Shown piece after piece: positions 26,280 through 35,466 of a stretch of DNA of 64,000 nucleotides. Below the pieces are notes generated by a model, which had not been told where the DNA came from, did not search any database, and was given only the letters and a program-made list of their open reading frames with translations. Origin of the DNA: DASUNP01 sp035249305 (GTDB taxonomy: Bacteria > Acidobacteriota > Blastocatellia > UBA7656); the NCBI GenBank assembly GCA_035249305.1, contig DATFGQ010000085.1:1-64000 (forward strand), in the 5' to 3' direction. The position numbers and the translations under genes are program-made. How positions within the stretch are numbered: the stretch's first letter is position 1; every line of letters starts with the position of its first letter.

Positions 26280-26468
26280 CTACTGCCAAGGCGTTGTCGC
26301 GCCGAAGGCGCCAAGCAATTGGCCGTCGCTTGCGTGCAGTTTGGCCACGTTACGGCTACCGAAATTTGCTGCCCAGACGTTAACCCCTTCGGCCAATAGG
26401 GCGGTTGTTCCCGCGCTAACGAGTGTCATTGCTCGACAGGCGTCTAGCTCATAGCTCTCTTTGTCCAC
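26280..26468 (-). pseudogene. Decayed beta-propeller fragment
   Basis: A short frame on the minus strand encodes GVNVWAANFGSRNVAKLHAS followed by DGQLLGAFGATTPWQ. This is recognisable as one to one-and-a-half blades of the VWVANFGSNNVTKLRASDG-type propeller. There is no signal peptide, no ribosome site and no further blades. It is probably a remnant of a propeller gene lost from the 1.5 kb gap between 26189 and 27668. Confidence 0.45.
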
Positions 26469-26808
26469 ATCTGCATTTGCTTAGGACTAGAGTCAAAAAC
26501 CTAGAGACCTTGTTCGATCGGAGTCACGTCAGTCGGCTTGAGCGCGTTTTCGAATCGGAGGGGGAATTCCCCGGTCGCGCTTCGTCGTTGTTTTGAAATA
26601 AGCGAAATAAAAATTGAGGTCGGGTCAGCTCCCCTTCTGACCCATTCGGAGCGCATTTATGTTAAGCACCTTATCCTTTCTAGTCAAGCAAAAAGTTGGC
26701 CGAGCGCGACCACTACGGCAACGCTTACGGTCTTCGTCGCCCTAAAAAGCAAAAGCATCTGAACGTGCTCTTGTTTGAAAATTCGAGGTAAGAAATACCA
26801 CATCGATC

Positions 26809-26837
26809 TTGACAGGGAAGATGAGACTATATATACT
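26809..26837 (+). promoter_or_regulatory. Perfect sigma70-type promoter
   Basis: TTGACA (26809-26814), a 17-nt spacer and TATACT (26832-26837) form a near-ideal housekeeping promoter. Transcription would start near 26844. The next protein gene on this strand begins 825 nt further on, with a terminator-like hairpin in between, so the promoter probably drives a non-coding RNA. Confidence 0.6.
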
Positions 26838-26843
26838 CCGCGA

Positions 26844-27222
26844 GCCGATTTGATCTTTCATTGCTCATGGCCCTGAGCTTTTAAGCTAGCATCCTCCCTA
26901 ATGAACTTTCCTCCTTTTGGGGAGAGCGTGGGAAGCTGTCTATATGCCAGGTATAAGATCGACCGGGAATTTTGCCGGCTTACGTAAAACGTAAGATATC
27001 TGACATACACAGCGCATTGAATGTGCTAGCGTTGCGGATGCTGCAAGCCAGCAGCGCAACCTGCGTCGCCTCTTGCATCTGCAATGGCCGAGCGCAGCCA
27101 GGCAATCTTTTAATTCTTGCTCCAAAGCGTCCGTCTTTAGGCTGTCTCGTTTGACGATCGGCTAAGAGCGAAGTGTGTGATAGCAAGGCGGTGCTCCGCC
27201 TAACCGGGGATCTTGCTTTTTT
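26844..27222 (+). ncRNA. Candidate small RNA of about 380 nt
   Basis: Bounded by the consensus promoter at 26809-26837 and the terminator at 27182-27222. It contains a 7-bp hairpin CTTACGT-aaa-ACGTAAG (26979-26995). Open frames inside are short and look like nothing known. I cannot match it to a known RNA family by eye. In the remainder of the gap, 27223-27668, I see only a ribosome site for the oxidase gene. Confidence 0.35.
27182..27222 (+). terminator. Terminator-like hairpin
   Basis: An outer stem AGCAAG (27182-27187)/CTTGCT (27212-27217) encloses an inner stem AGGCGG/CCGCCT. It is followed at once by a run of six T on the plus strand. Confidence 0.55.
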
Positions 27223-27668
27223 AGAACTCTAGACCGACAAATCCCAATCTCAACTTGGGGTTGAAGTTTCATCCAGCGCGCGAACCATGAAGTCGGCGCG
27301 TAAGGATTTGTGTCGCCTAATGGCCTAGGGCGACTATCGCATCATCAGTGGAACCACCCTTATCGAACCAGGGAGGGAAGCATCACGAACTCTGAAGTTG
27401 CAGCCATCATTCTCCTAGTATTATTTGCCATCCTCAGCCAGCCCATTGCGCGCGAGATTGTCACCGCCGCAAGGGCGAATACCACCTTCTATGCCATCAA
27501 TGCTGGCGCACGGCGAGATTTTAAGATTTCGCCCGCCTCTGTTTCTTCTCAGTGCCCCTCATCGGACACTCACCCTCGTTCGAGTGCTCGTTGTTTTCAC
27601 AAACCTTCCCCCCACACCGAGAACCGACCAGGCCCTCGGAGTGGGCAATTGACAATAGGAGAAAAGTA

Positions 27669-29894
27669 ATGAGTGATAGACACTTTTTTCTATCTGAGAA
27701 AGCTTCGAAGGCGCGTCTAAGAGAAGCCGAGAATGCGCGAAGGAACCGGCAGGAGATCATGAAAGCCTACTCCACCGGGCACATCTCTCGCCGCGAGCTG
27801 ATCAAGATGGGCCTGTTCACGGGCACAGGGCTGCTGCTCGTCAATGGTCTGAGCCCCTTCGCCAGGAGCGTCTACGGCGACGACATCCCGACGGGGCTGC
27901 CCCCCAGCCCGATCCCGAACAACGTCCAGCCCTTTTCGCAGGCTATGCCACGCTTCGACGTCTTCCCGCGGATCCCTGTGTCGGCCCTTACCCCGGCCCC
28001 GACCAAGGAGGCCAATACTACGCAGCAGCCGCTCAACCCGCAGCTTGAGGGCGTGAATCCGGGCGACACGGGGCCGATCGAGGGGCGTCCGCCGGGGCCG
28101 ATCTGGGCTCACCAGAGTTGGGAACAGTTCCTGCCCCAGGTCGCCATACAGGCCACGGAGGAGGGAGCCAAGACCAATACCGTCTATAACCCCGGCGTCC
28201 CGCCCAGCCTAAATTCCGGCATCAACCCGGCCACGCCGATGCCGGTGAGATTCCACCCGAACCTGCCGATCCAGAACTCGAACAGGGTGTGGACGTTCAA
28301 TGGCACGATCCCGCCCAAGCTGGCGCTAATCCGCTATGGCGAGCCCGTCCTGTTCCGCAATCGCAACTTGCTGCCGTTCGACATAAATAATAACGGCGGC
28401 TTCGGGCGCCACACGACCTCTACGCACAAGCACAACGCGCACCATGGGGCGGAGAATGACGGCTTCACCGGGGCGTTCTTCTTCCCTGGCCAGTTCTACG
28501 ACTACCACTGGCCGATCGTACTTGCGGGCTTCCGCACCATCAACACGGCGGCGACCGACCCCAAGGCCGCAATGCCGCTCGACAACGGCGGCAGACTGAA
28601 CATTCCGGGCGACTGGCGCGAGACGATGTCTTCGCACTGGTTCCACGACCACATGTTCAGCTTCACCGCGCAGAACGTCTACAAGGGCCTCGCCGCCATG
28701 GCTAACATCTACAGCGCGCTCGACCGCGGCGCCGAAGACATAAACGACGGCGTAAACCTCCGCCTGCCGAGCGGCCGCGCATCCGCCTCAGGCAAGGCCT
28801 GGGGCAATCTCGACTACGACGTCAACCTCTTGCTCGCCGACAAGGCATGGGACAACAACGGGCAGCTCCACATGGACATCTTCGGCTTCGACGGGTTCCT
28901 CGGCGACGTGATGACGGTGAACCTGGCTTACAAGCCGTACTTCGAGGTGGAGCGGCGCAAGTACCGCTTCCGCATACTCAACGCCTCCGTGGCGCGCTTC
29001 TTCAAGATCGCGCTCAGCGACGGGTCGCCGATGATACAGATCGGAAACGACGGGAACCTCTTGCCGAACCCCGTCGTGCTCACAGAACTCGACGAGCAGG
29101 GGATAGCCGAGCGGTATGACATCGTCATAGACTTCTCCCGCTATAGCATCGGGCAGACAGTCGACATGGTGAACCTGGCAGAGCACCAGGACGGCAGGAG
29201 GCCGCACGAGGACCTGACGCTCGCGGAGGCGCTGTCGGGCAACTCTGACGACCCGTGCGTCGGCAGGTTCCTGCGGTTCAAGATAGTGCGCAACCCGGCC
29301 CAACCGGATATTAGCCAGGTCCCTGCCACGCTGATCCCCAACCCCGACCTGTCAAACATCCCGGTGGCGCGCGAGAGGACTTTCGAATTCGGCCGCGGCG
29401 CCGACCAGACGACCTTCGACCCGGTCTCGAGCGCCTTTGAAGGCGACTGGGGCATCAAGACCAACAACGGCAGTATGCTACTGGCGGACTTCGGCCGCAT
29501 ATCGGCGATGCCCAGGTTCGGGACGCGCGAGATATGGACCTTGAAGAATGGCGGGGGCGGATGGGACCACCCCATACACATACACTTCGAGGAGTGCCAG
29601 ACACTGAAGCGCAACGGGAGTGCGGCGAACGTGCCGCCGTGGGAGAGAGGCCGCAAGGACGTATGGCGGCTCCGCCCATCCGGGTCCGTCACCCTCACGT
29701 TGCAGTTCCGCGACTGGGGCGGGATGTTCATGGAGCACTGCCACAACACGACGCACGAAGACAACGCCATGTTACTCAGGTGGGAGATAAACGACGGCGG
29801 GCCGCCATTCTTGAGGCCGCTGCCTACGCCTATCCCCAGGCCGCAGGGCGTCGATTTCGTGCCTCCGACCGAGATACTGCCGAACGCAGACTGA
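27669..29894 (+). CDS. Tat-exported laccase-like multicopper oxidase
   Basis: Starting at the ATG at 27669 (MSDRHFFL, AGGAG seven bases upstream) the product is 741 residues; the longer frame upstream lacks a ribosome site. After about 45 charged residues comes a twin-arginine signal SRRELIKMG with a hydrophobic core. All four copper motifs of three-domain MCOs are intact: HKHNAHHG with following ENDG, HWFHDH (about 323-328), HPIHIH (about 634-639) and HCHNTTHEDNAM (about 690-701). Unlike the two giant oxidases it is folded before export, so it may acquire copper in the cytoplasm. The substrate cannot be read from the sequence. It leads a plus-strand group with a small secreted protein and an SCO-cytochrome fusion. 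Confidence 0.93.
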   Translation: MSDRHFFLSEKASKARLREAENARRNRQEIMKAYSTGHISRRELIKMGLFTGTGLLLVNGLSPFARSVYGDDIPTGLPPSPIPNNVQPFSQAMPRFDVFPRIPVSALTPAPTKEANTTQQPLNPQLEGVNPGDTGPIEGRPPGPIWAHQSWEQFLPQVAIQATEEGAKTNTVYNPGVPPSLNSGINPATPMPVRFHPNLPIQNSNRVWTFNGTIPPKLALIRYGEPVLFRNRNLLPFDINNNGGFGRHTTSTHKHNAHHGAENDGFTGAFFFPGQFYDYHWPIVLAGFRTINTAATDPKAAMPLDNGGRLNIPGDWRETMSSHWFHDHMFSFTAQNVYKGLAAMANIYSALDRGAEDINDGVNLRLPSGRASASGKAWGNLDYDVNLLLADKAWDNNGQLHMDIFGFDGFLGDVMTVNLAYKPYFEVERRKYRFRILNASVARFFKIALSDGSPMIQIGNDGNLLPNPVVLTELDEQGIAERYDIVIDFSRYSIGQTVDMVNLAEHQDGRRPHEDLTLAEALSGNSDDPCVGRFLRFKIVRNPAQPDISQVPATLIPNPDLSNIPVARERTFEFGRGADQTTFDPVSSAFEGDWGIKTNNGSMLLADFGRISAMPRFGTREIWTLKNGGGGWDHPIHIHFEECQTLKRNGSAANVPPWERGRKDVWRLRPSGSVTLTLQFRDWGGMFMEHCHNTTHEDNAMLLRWEINDGGPPFLRPLPTPIPRPQGVDFVPPTEILPNAD

Positions 29895-29972
29895 TGCGGC
29901 GCGTAAAGCGACACCGGACGGAAAGAATGTTTCCGCAGAAAGGTTCACTCCGAAAGGAGAAAGGAGTTAGAT

Positions 29973-30485
29973 ATGAATTCAGTGCGAAACAAGTATAGAA
30001 GGAGATCGTTATTCGGTTCCTTCGCGCTATCGCTGCTTGTCATCGCGGGGCTGGTGTTGGGCAGCGCGCCCGCTCAGGCCGATGCCGTCGAAAGCACCCT
30101 GACGATACCGGTCTCCGGCAATTTCACCTCATCAAACGGGACCAGATTCACGGTCTCCGGAAACGTGGTAGTTAAATGCTCCGCAGTAGTGGGTGAAGCA
30201 GGTGTCGAACCCTTTGTGATAATCACGTTCGATGCTACCGGCTTGACGGTATCGAGCGGGTCGGGCGCAAACCTGAAGACGTATGATACAAGGGGTTTCC
30301 AGGTCATCAAGACCAGACCGTTAGTGGCTACAGACGTGATAACGGTAGCGGTCCCTAGCATCGAGACCGGCGGCGCGCTCACGGCGGCCGATCGGTACAA
30401 TGCGACGTTCACCCTCAACTTCAACGCCGCGGGACAGATCACGAGTGGAACGGTCACTGCCGCCGCCGCAACGGCCACCCAATAG
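29973..30485 (+). CDS. Small secreted protein of unknown function
   Basis: The 170-residue product has an N-terminal RRR followed by a hydrophobic core (about 13-32) and the cleavage-like APAQADA. The mature part is rich in Thr, Val, Ser and Gly with alternating hydrophobic residues, suggesting an all-beta fold, and has a single cysteine. GGAG-AAAGGAG precedes the start. It lies 78 bp after the Tat oxidase gene and is probably cotranscribed. I recognise no family. Confidence 0.75.
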   Translation: MNSVRNKYRRRSLFGSFALSLLVIAGLVLGSAPAQADAVESTLTIPVSGNFTSSNGTRFTVSGNVVVKCSAVVGEAGVEPFVIITFDATGLTVSSGSGANLKTYDTRGFQVIKTRPLVATDVITVAVPSIETGGALTAADRYNATFTLNFNAAGQITSGTVTAAAATATQ

Positions 30486-30681
30486 ACGATGTGGCAGCGG
30501 GTCGGCGGGCCGCCGCCCTGGCGCATCCGGCGTCAATACGTCGGGGCTCCAGAGGCGGCCCGCCGCCTGCGCTGTCGCTGGCGGTGATGAAATCGGTGAG
30601 ACAGCCATAAGTCACCGCCGGCGGCGTGCGCGCACAGAGGCTATGGACCGACGCGGTTCAAAGATCAAGGAGATGTTCGCT

Positions 30682-31920
30682 ATGAGTAGCAGGTCACTTA
30701 AACTATTCGTGATAGGAGCGCTGATGCTCAGCACTCCTCTGTTTATACGCTCCCAAGGCACCACCGCCGACACCTCGCAGCAGCAGCAAGAGATCATATA
30801 TGTCTGCCCCATGCACGCGGAGGTGACCTCGTCAAAGCCGGGCAAGTGCCCCAAGTGCGAAATGAACCTCAAGCAGGTATCGGCCGCCGACACTTCGCAG
30901 CAGCAGCAGGACGTCGTATACGCCTGCCCCATGCACCCGGAGGTAAAGTCGAAGACCGCCGGCGCCTGCCCCAAGTGCGAGATGAAGCTCAAGCAGGTGT
31001 CCACGTTAGAAGTTGCGGCGTCGCGCACGCGCTACGGGCCAGACTATTTCCCCAACTTCACGCTGACCACGCAGGACAAGAAGCAAGTCCGCTTCTACGA
31101 CGACTTGCTGAAGGATAAGATCGTCGCCATAAACCTCATCTACACGACCTGTAAGTATAAATGCCCGGTCGAGACGGCGCTGCTGGCGCAGGTCCAGAAA
31201 ATACTGAGCGATGAGGTCGGGAAAGATATCTTCTTCTATTCGATCAGCATCGAGCCGAAGCACGACACGCCTGAGGTGCTCAAGGCTTACGCAGAGAAGT
31301 TCAAGGTGGGGCCAGGGTGGCTGTTCCTGACAGGAAAGGAAGACGAGATAGAGCAGATAAGCAAGAAGCTGGGACTCTATTCGAGGCCGGTCCCGTCGGA
31401 CCCTGACGGGCACACGCCGACGCTGTTGATCGGCAACGTTGCGACGGGCAACTGGATGAGGCTGTCGGCGCTCGACAACGTGAGGTTCCTTGCCCGCAAG
31501 CTCACCGAATTGATAGACAACAGGCGACGCCCGAGGCCGGAGATTCTGGAGGGCGTGGCGAAATCGGCCCCAATCAACATGGACACGGGGAAGTACCTGT
31601 TCGGCCAACGATGCTCCGCCTGCCACACCATCGGAGAGGGACACAAAGTTGGGCCGGACCTGATAGGTGTGTCGAATAGGCGCAACCCTCAGTGGCTGCG
31701 GCGCTACATCTCGGTGCCGGACAAGGTGCTCGCCGAGAAGGACCCCATTGCCATGTACCTGTTTGATAAGTACAAGGAAGTGCGAATGCCAAACCAGGGG
31801 CTGCACGAGGTCGACGTGGCCGTGATACTCGGCTATATAGACTCGCGGACGGCCGCCCTGCGCTCGGCCGAGCCGGCAGGAAAGAAGCCTGCCGAGGCGA
31901 AGCAGAATGAGGAGAAATGA
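30682..31920 (+). CDS. Metal-binding x2 / SCO / cytochrome c fusion protein
   Basis: The ATG at 30682 follows AAGGAG by about nine bases, giving 412 residues; the frame extends far upstream without a signal peptide. After an export signal come two heavy-metal-binding modules in exact tandem (C42PMH45 with C56PKC59, and C82PMH85 with C96PKC99). Each is preceded by the same ADTSQQQQ stretch, so it is a recent internal duplication. An SCO domain has CxxxC at about 157-161 (TTCKYKCP). A class I cytochrome c domain has CSACH at about 311-315 and a later Met (RMPNQG). SCO-cytochrome fusions can couple copper handling to electron flow. The neighbouring Tat oxidase and the minus-strand double-SCO gene suggest a shared oxidase maturation or electron-acceptor role. 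Confidence 0.9.
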   Translation: MSSRSLKLFVIGALMLSTPLFIRSQGTTADTSQQQQEIIYVCPMHAEVTSSKPGKCPKCEMNLKQVSAADTSQQQQDVVYACPMHPEVKSKTAGACPKCEMKLKQVSTLEVAASRTRYGPDYFPNFTLTTQDKKQVRFYDDLLKDKIVAINLIYTTCKYKCPVETALLAQVQKILSDEVGKDIFFYSISIEPKHDTPEVLKAYAEKFKVGPGWLFLTGKEDEIEQISKKLGLYSRPVPSDPDGHTPTLLIGNVATGNWMRLSALDNVRFLARKLTELIDNRRRPRPEILEGVAKSAPINMDTGKYLFGQRCSACHTIGEGHKVGPDLIGVSNRRNPQWLRRYISVPDKVLAEKDPIAMYLFDKYKEVRMPNQGLHEVDVAVILGYIDSRTAALRSAEPAGKKPAEAKQNEEK

Positions 31921-31973
31921 TTCGGTGGTCGAGCCCACGGGCACTGGGGTAAAAACACGTTGATGGTGAAATT

Positions 31974-32086
31974 GTAGGGGCAGCCCTTGTGGCTGCCCGC
32001 GACCCGTCAGAACGGGTTCCCCGCGTTAGCGCGATTACGTCATCGTCCTTACGGACGATCCGGGCGGGGACAAGCCCCGCCCCTAC
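31974..32086. repeat. Dispersed long-palindrome repeat, copy 2
   Basis: Begins GTAGGGGCAGCCCTTGTGG and ends CAAGCCCCGCCCCTAC, with inner hairpins (AACGGGTT, TCGTCCTTACGGACGA). Related to 261-351 and 61831-61924. It lies 53 bp after the SCO-cytochrome stop and could act as its terminator. In 32087-32403 I see only a small hairpin (CACCGC/GCGGTG near 32355) before the next gene. Confidence 0.8.
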
Positions 32087-32403
32087 AATCTTGCTTCAAC
32101 TTGCTTTTACCCCGCTACAGACTCACTTTGAAATTTGCACCACGATCATGTACTTTTTATACATGAAGTAGCTCTGTATAGGGAGGAAGCCGGTTTTGCC
32201 GCCCCGTGTGAATCGGAGGCGGCATTCCCTTATTGCCTACCCCGCCGCTTTCGGCCGCATCGAGGTTAGCGGCGGCGGATCTTATCGTTTTATCCGGCTT
32301 CGCGAGGACGGCTTGTGTTAGCCGAAAAAGATTCCTAGCTACGAAGACCATCTCACCGCAACGCGGTGTGGCTCTCTGAATCCTGGCGATCATTGGGGGT
32401 GTT

Positions 32404-35400
32404 ATGAAATCCAGAACGTCTGCCCGCCTGTCTTACACATTATTGTTCGTCATTGTCGTATCTCTCGTCGCCGGCGTCCGGACCGTTTCAGCCGCTCCGC
32501 CGGCGCCGTCGCCGGTTTCTCCGTCAGACGGGTCAACCGTCGGCGAGCCATTCATCATCGCCTGGACAGCGGTCAGCGACCCAAGCGGGATCATCGGTTA
32601 TAACTGGCAGGTCAGCTCGTCCTCCGCCTTCACGTCCGTGATCCTTCAAGCCTCAACCAACGGCGCGTTGCAGGATACCGTCAGCGGCCTGGCCAACGGC
32701 ACCTATTTCTGGCGCGTCCAGGCCGTCAGCGGCGCGTTCGTCCAAGGGGCCTGGTCCCAGCCAAGCAGCTTCACGGTCGTGGGCGCAGACACGGGCGCGC
32801 CCAGTCTCGGGCCGCCGAGAGGCTACTCCACGTTCCACCCGTCGGAAGTGATGACTTTCAATTGGAGCGCGGCGCCGAACGCCGCCACCTATGTACTTCA
32901 GTATTCTACTGACGCGAGCTTCCCCATCTCTACGCGCGGCGAGTTCAACAACATCCCCAATACTACATTCTCATTTGCCATCGCCAACCCCGAAGGCAAT
33001 TATTTCGCGCGCGTCTTCGCCGTGGATGCAAGCGGCGTCTTCAGCCCGCCGTCGAACGTCATCAGCTTCTCGGTCTTCTTTAGAAACCCGCTGCCGCCGC
33101 CGCCCTCTCCTGTCGCGCCGGCGAACGGGACAACTCTGACGCTGCCGGTCACGATCTCGTGGACGGATGTTCCCAACCCGCAGCCGAGCGGGTACGAACT
33201 TCAGATCGCGCGCGACTCCGGATTCTCCTCCATCGAGGTGCAAGACTCGCAGCTTACCGACTCGACGCGACAGATACTGTCGCTCACCTCGGGGACTAAG
33301 TTCTGGCGCGTGCGCTCCGCGCAGGGCGCGGCCTCGCCCACGACTGCCGCGGTGACCGCCTGGTCTGCAACCAGCACGTTCGTAGTCAGCTCGGCCCCTG
33401 CCGCGCCTGTCTCCGTGACGCTCGCCAAGGACCCGCTCTACAGCGGCGAGACGGTCGCGGTCGCGGTGCAGCTCACGGCCGCGGTCCCGGCGGCCGGCGC
33501 TTCTATCAACCTAACCAGCTCGAACCCGAGCGCGCTGCCCGTCCCGCCCACGGTCACGATGCCCGGCAATACCGCCTGGATGCAGTTCCAGGTGCAGGCG
33601 GGGCAGGTGACCGCGCCGACGCCTATTACGCTCACGGCGACGCTCAACTCTCGTTCCGCCTCGGCGCAATTCACCTTGCTGCCGCCTTCATTAAGGACGT
33701 TGATTATTTCGCCGAGCACCATCAGCGGCGGCGCGCAGCCGCAAGGTCTCGTCCTGCTCAACGGGCAGGCCCCCGCGGGCGGAGCCCTGGTGAGTCTCTC
33801 AAGCAACTCGCCGTCTGTGAGCCCGCCCTCTTCGGTGCTTGTCGCGGCCGGAAGTTCCTCCGCCGCGTTCGCGATCCCGACGAGCGCCGTGACGGCGAAC
33901 ACCACCGCAACCGTCACGGCGAGCTACAACGGCGCGTCCGCGCAGGCGCAGGTCACGCTGACGCCCCAGCAGCAGCCCTTATCGCTGACGCTTGATCCGA
34001 CCTCGACGATCGGGTCGGGCGGTAGCTCGTTCGCCACCGTCAGGGTCGCGTCGCCCTCTTCCACCGACCAGTTTTTGCAGGTTGCAAGCAGCAACCCCGC
34101 GGTCGCCTCGGTGCCCAGCGTTATGGTGATTCCCGCAGGCACGACGGCCGGCGGCTTCAACATCTTCACTAACGCCGTCAGCACCCAGACCGTCGTCACG
34201 ATCTCCGTCTCCGGCGGGGGCGTCACCAGGAGCGCAAACCTGACGGTAAATCCCACAGCGCCGGCCCCGCCGCCGACGCCTGCCGCGCCGAGCCTTCTGT
34301 CGCCCCCATCCAACGAGAGGGTCCCGCAGCCGATCACCTTCGACTGGACGGACGTCGCCAACGCTGCGAGTTACGAGATACAGATTGACGATTCGAGCAA
34401 CTTCACCGCGCCGCTCACATTCCGCCAGACGGTGTCCGTGTCGCAGGCGACGGTTACTGGCCTGCCCGCGCAACGGCTCTTCTGGCGCGTGCGCGCCTTC
34501 AACTCTGCAAACGTCGCCGGCCCCTTCTCCGGGTCGCGTCGGTTCACTGCACAAGCCGCGCCCGCCGCGGTTAGCCTATCCGCCGTGAGCGTGAGCCCGA
34601 CATCGATTGTCGGCGGCGGCTCTGCGCAAGGCACGGTCACGTTGACAGGGGCGGCCCCGTCGGGCGGCGCTCTAGTAACGCTCTCCGACAACAGCGCGTC
34701 GGCCTCGGTCCCTGCAAGCGTAACGGTGCCAGCCGGGGCGACGAGCGCCGGCTTTAACATCACAACATCGGCTGTTTCGGCATCGACGGCCGTCACTATA
34801 ACCGGGTCTTTCGGGGGAGCGACAAGGAGCGCGACGCTCACCGTCCAACCTCAACCGGCGGGCGTGTCTCTTTCGACTTTGACCGTCAACCCGACGAGCG
34901 TAGTCGGCGGCAACTCGTCACAAGGGACGGTGACTTTGACCGGTCCCGCACCGTCAAACGGCGCAGTCGTCACGGTGTCGGACAACTCGACCTCGGCCAG
35001 CACGCCGACAAGCGTGACTGTCGCGGCCGGAGCGACGAGCGCGACGTTTACGATCGCGACCGGCACCGTGAACGCGACGACGTCAGTGACGATCACAGCC
35101 TCTTTCGGCGGCGTGACCAGGACGGCGACGCTGACTCTGACGGCTCAACCGCCACCGCCTCCCGCGGGCGATACGGTCGCCATACAGCGTGCGGAGTTTT
35201 CCAGCGGCCGCTTGCGCGTCGAAGCGACCAGCACAAGCTCGAACGCAACGCTTACGGTCTTCGTCACGTCGACAAACGCCCAAATCGGCGTCTTACAGAA
35301 TGATGGCGGGGGCCGCTATCGTGGAGAGTTCAACTGGCCTTCGAATCCCGGAAACATCACGGTCCGAAGCAGCCTCGGCGGGTCGGCATCGAGAACCGTC

Positions 35401-35412
35401 TCGTCGAACTAG
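32404..35412 (+). CDS. Secreted fibronectin type III / Ig-like repeat protein
   Basis: The 1002-residue protein begins with a signal peptide ending near VSA. The first third contains fibronectin-type modules (SPSDGSTV...ITWTDV, ANGTYFWRVQA). The rest is built from Ig-like repeats of about 90 residues with the pattern VSPTSIVGGGSAQGTVTLTG, LVTLSDNS, VPAGATSAGFNI, FGGATRSATLTV. At least four copies are visible, the last two nearly identical. There is no catalytic motif and no visible membrane anchor or sorting signal. It is probably an extracellular structural or adhesion protein. Possible links to the oxidase group upstream are positional only. Confidence 0.85.
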   Translation: MKSRTSARLSYTLLFVIVVSLVAGVRTVSAAPPAPSPVSPSDGSTVGEPFIIAWTAVSDPSGIIGYNWQVSSSSAFTSVILQASTNGALQDTVSGLANGTYFWRVQAVSGAFVQGAWSQPSSFTVVGADTGAPSLGPPRGYSTFHPSEVMTFNWSAAPNAATYVLQYSTDASFPISTRGEFNNIPNTTFSFAIANPEGNYFARVFAVDASGVFSPPSNVISFSVFFRNPLPPPPSPVAPANGTTLTLPVTISWTDVPNPQPSGYELQIARDSGFSSIEVQDSQLTDSTRQILSLTSGTKFWRVRSAQGAASPTTAAVTAWSATSTFVVSSAPAAPVSVTLAKDPLYSGETVAVAVQLTAAVPAAGASINLTSSNPSALPVPPTVTMPGNTAWMQFQVQAGQVTAPTPITLTATLNSRSASAQFTLLPPSLRTLIISPSTISGGAQPQGLVLLNGQAPAGGALVSLSSNSPSVSPPSSVLVAAGSSSAAFAIPTSAVTANTTATVTASYNGASAQAQVTLTPQQQPLSLTLDPTSTIGSGGSSFATVRVASPSSTDQFLQVASSNPAVASVPSVMVIPAGTTAGGFNIFTNAVSTQTVVTISVSGGGVTRSANLTVNPTAPAPPPTPAAPSLLSPPSNERVPQPITFDWTDVANAASYEIQIDDSSNFTAPLTFRQTVSVSQATVTGLPAQRLFWRVRAFNSANVAGPFSGSRRFTAQAAPAAVSLSAVSVSPTSIVGGGSAQGTVTLTGAAPSGGALVTLSDNSASASVPASVTVPAGATSAGFNITTSAVSASTAVTITGSFGGATRSATLTVQPQPAGVSLSTLTVNPTSVVGGNSSQGTVTLTGPAPSNGAVVTVSDNSTSASTPTSVTVAAGATSATFTIATGTVNATTSVTITASFGGVTRTATLTLTAQPPPPPAGDTVAIQRAEFSSGRLRVEATSTSSNATLTVFVTSTNAQIGVLQNDGGGRYRGEFNWPSNPGNITVRSSLGGSASRTVSSN

Positions 35413-35418
35413 AACAAG

Positions 35419-35466
35419 GGCATCTGAGATTTCAAATTTGATATTTGAAATCTCAGATGCCTTTTT
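35419..35466. terminator. Perfect palindromic terminator between convergent genes
   Basis: A 19-bp perfect stem (35419-35437 with 35443-35461; arms begin GGCATCTGAGATTTC) with a 5-nt loop TTGAT is followed by TTTTT on the plus strand. It separates the Ig-repeat gene from the convergent ETF-QO gene. The arms are built from seven-base units (ATTTGAA, ATTTGAT, ATCTCAG), so it also belongs to the heptad-repeat hairpins. Confidence 0.85.

Noticed and set aside
26191..26454. Plus-strand frame of 87 codons in the divergent gap
   Set aside because: No ribosome site and no recognisable motif; the propeller-like signal is on the minus strand.
26687..26702. Possible sigma54 promoter before the di-haem propeller gene (CGGCCAA-CTTT-TTGCT)
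   Set aside because: Spacing is right but only 8 of 12 positions match and it is 500 bp from the gene; too weak to list.
32087..32403. Possible riboswitch before the Ig-repeat gene
   Set aside because: There are GC-rich hairpins, but I could not find the conserved core of the cyclic di-GMP or other known classes.
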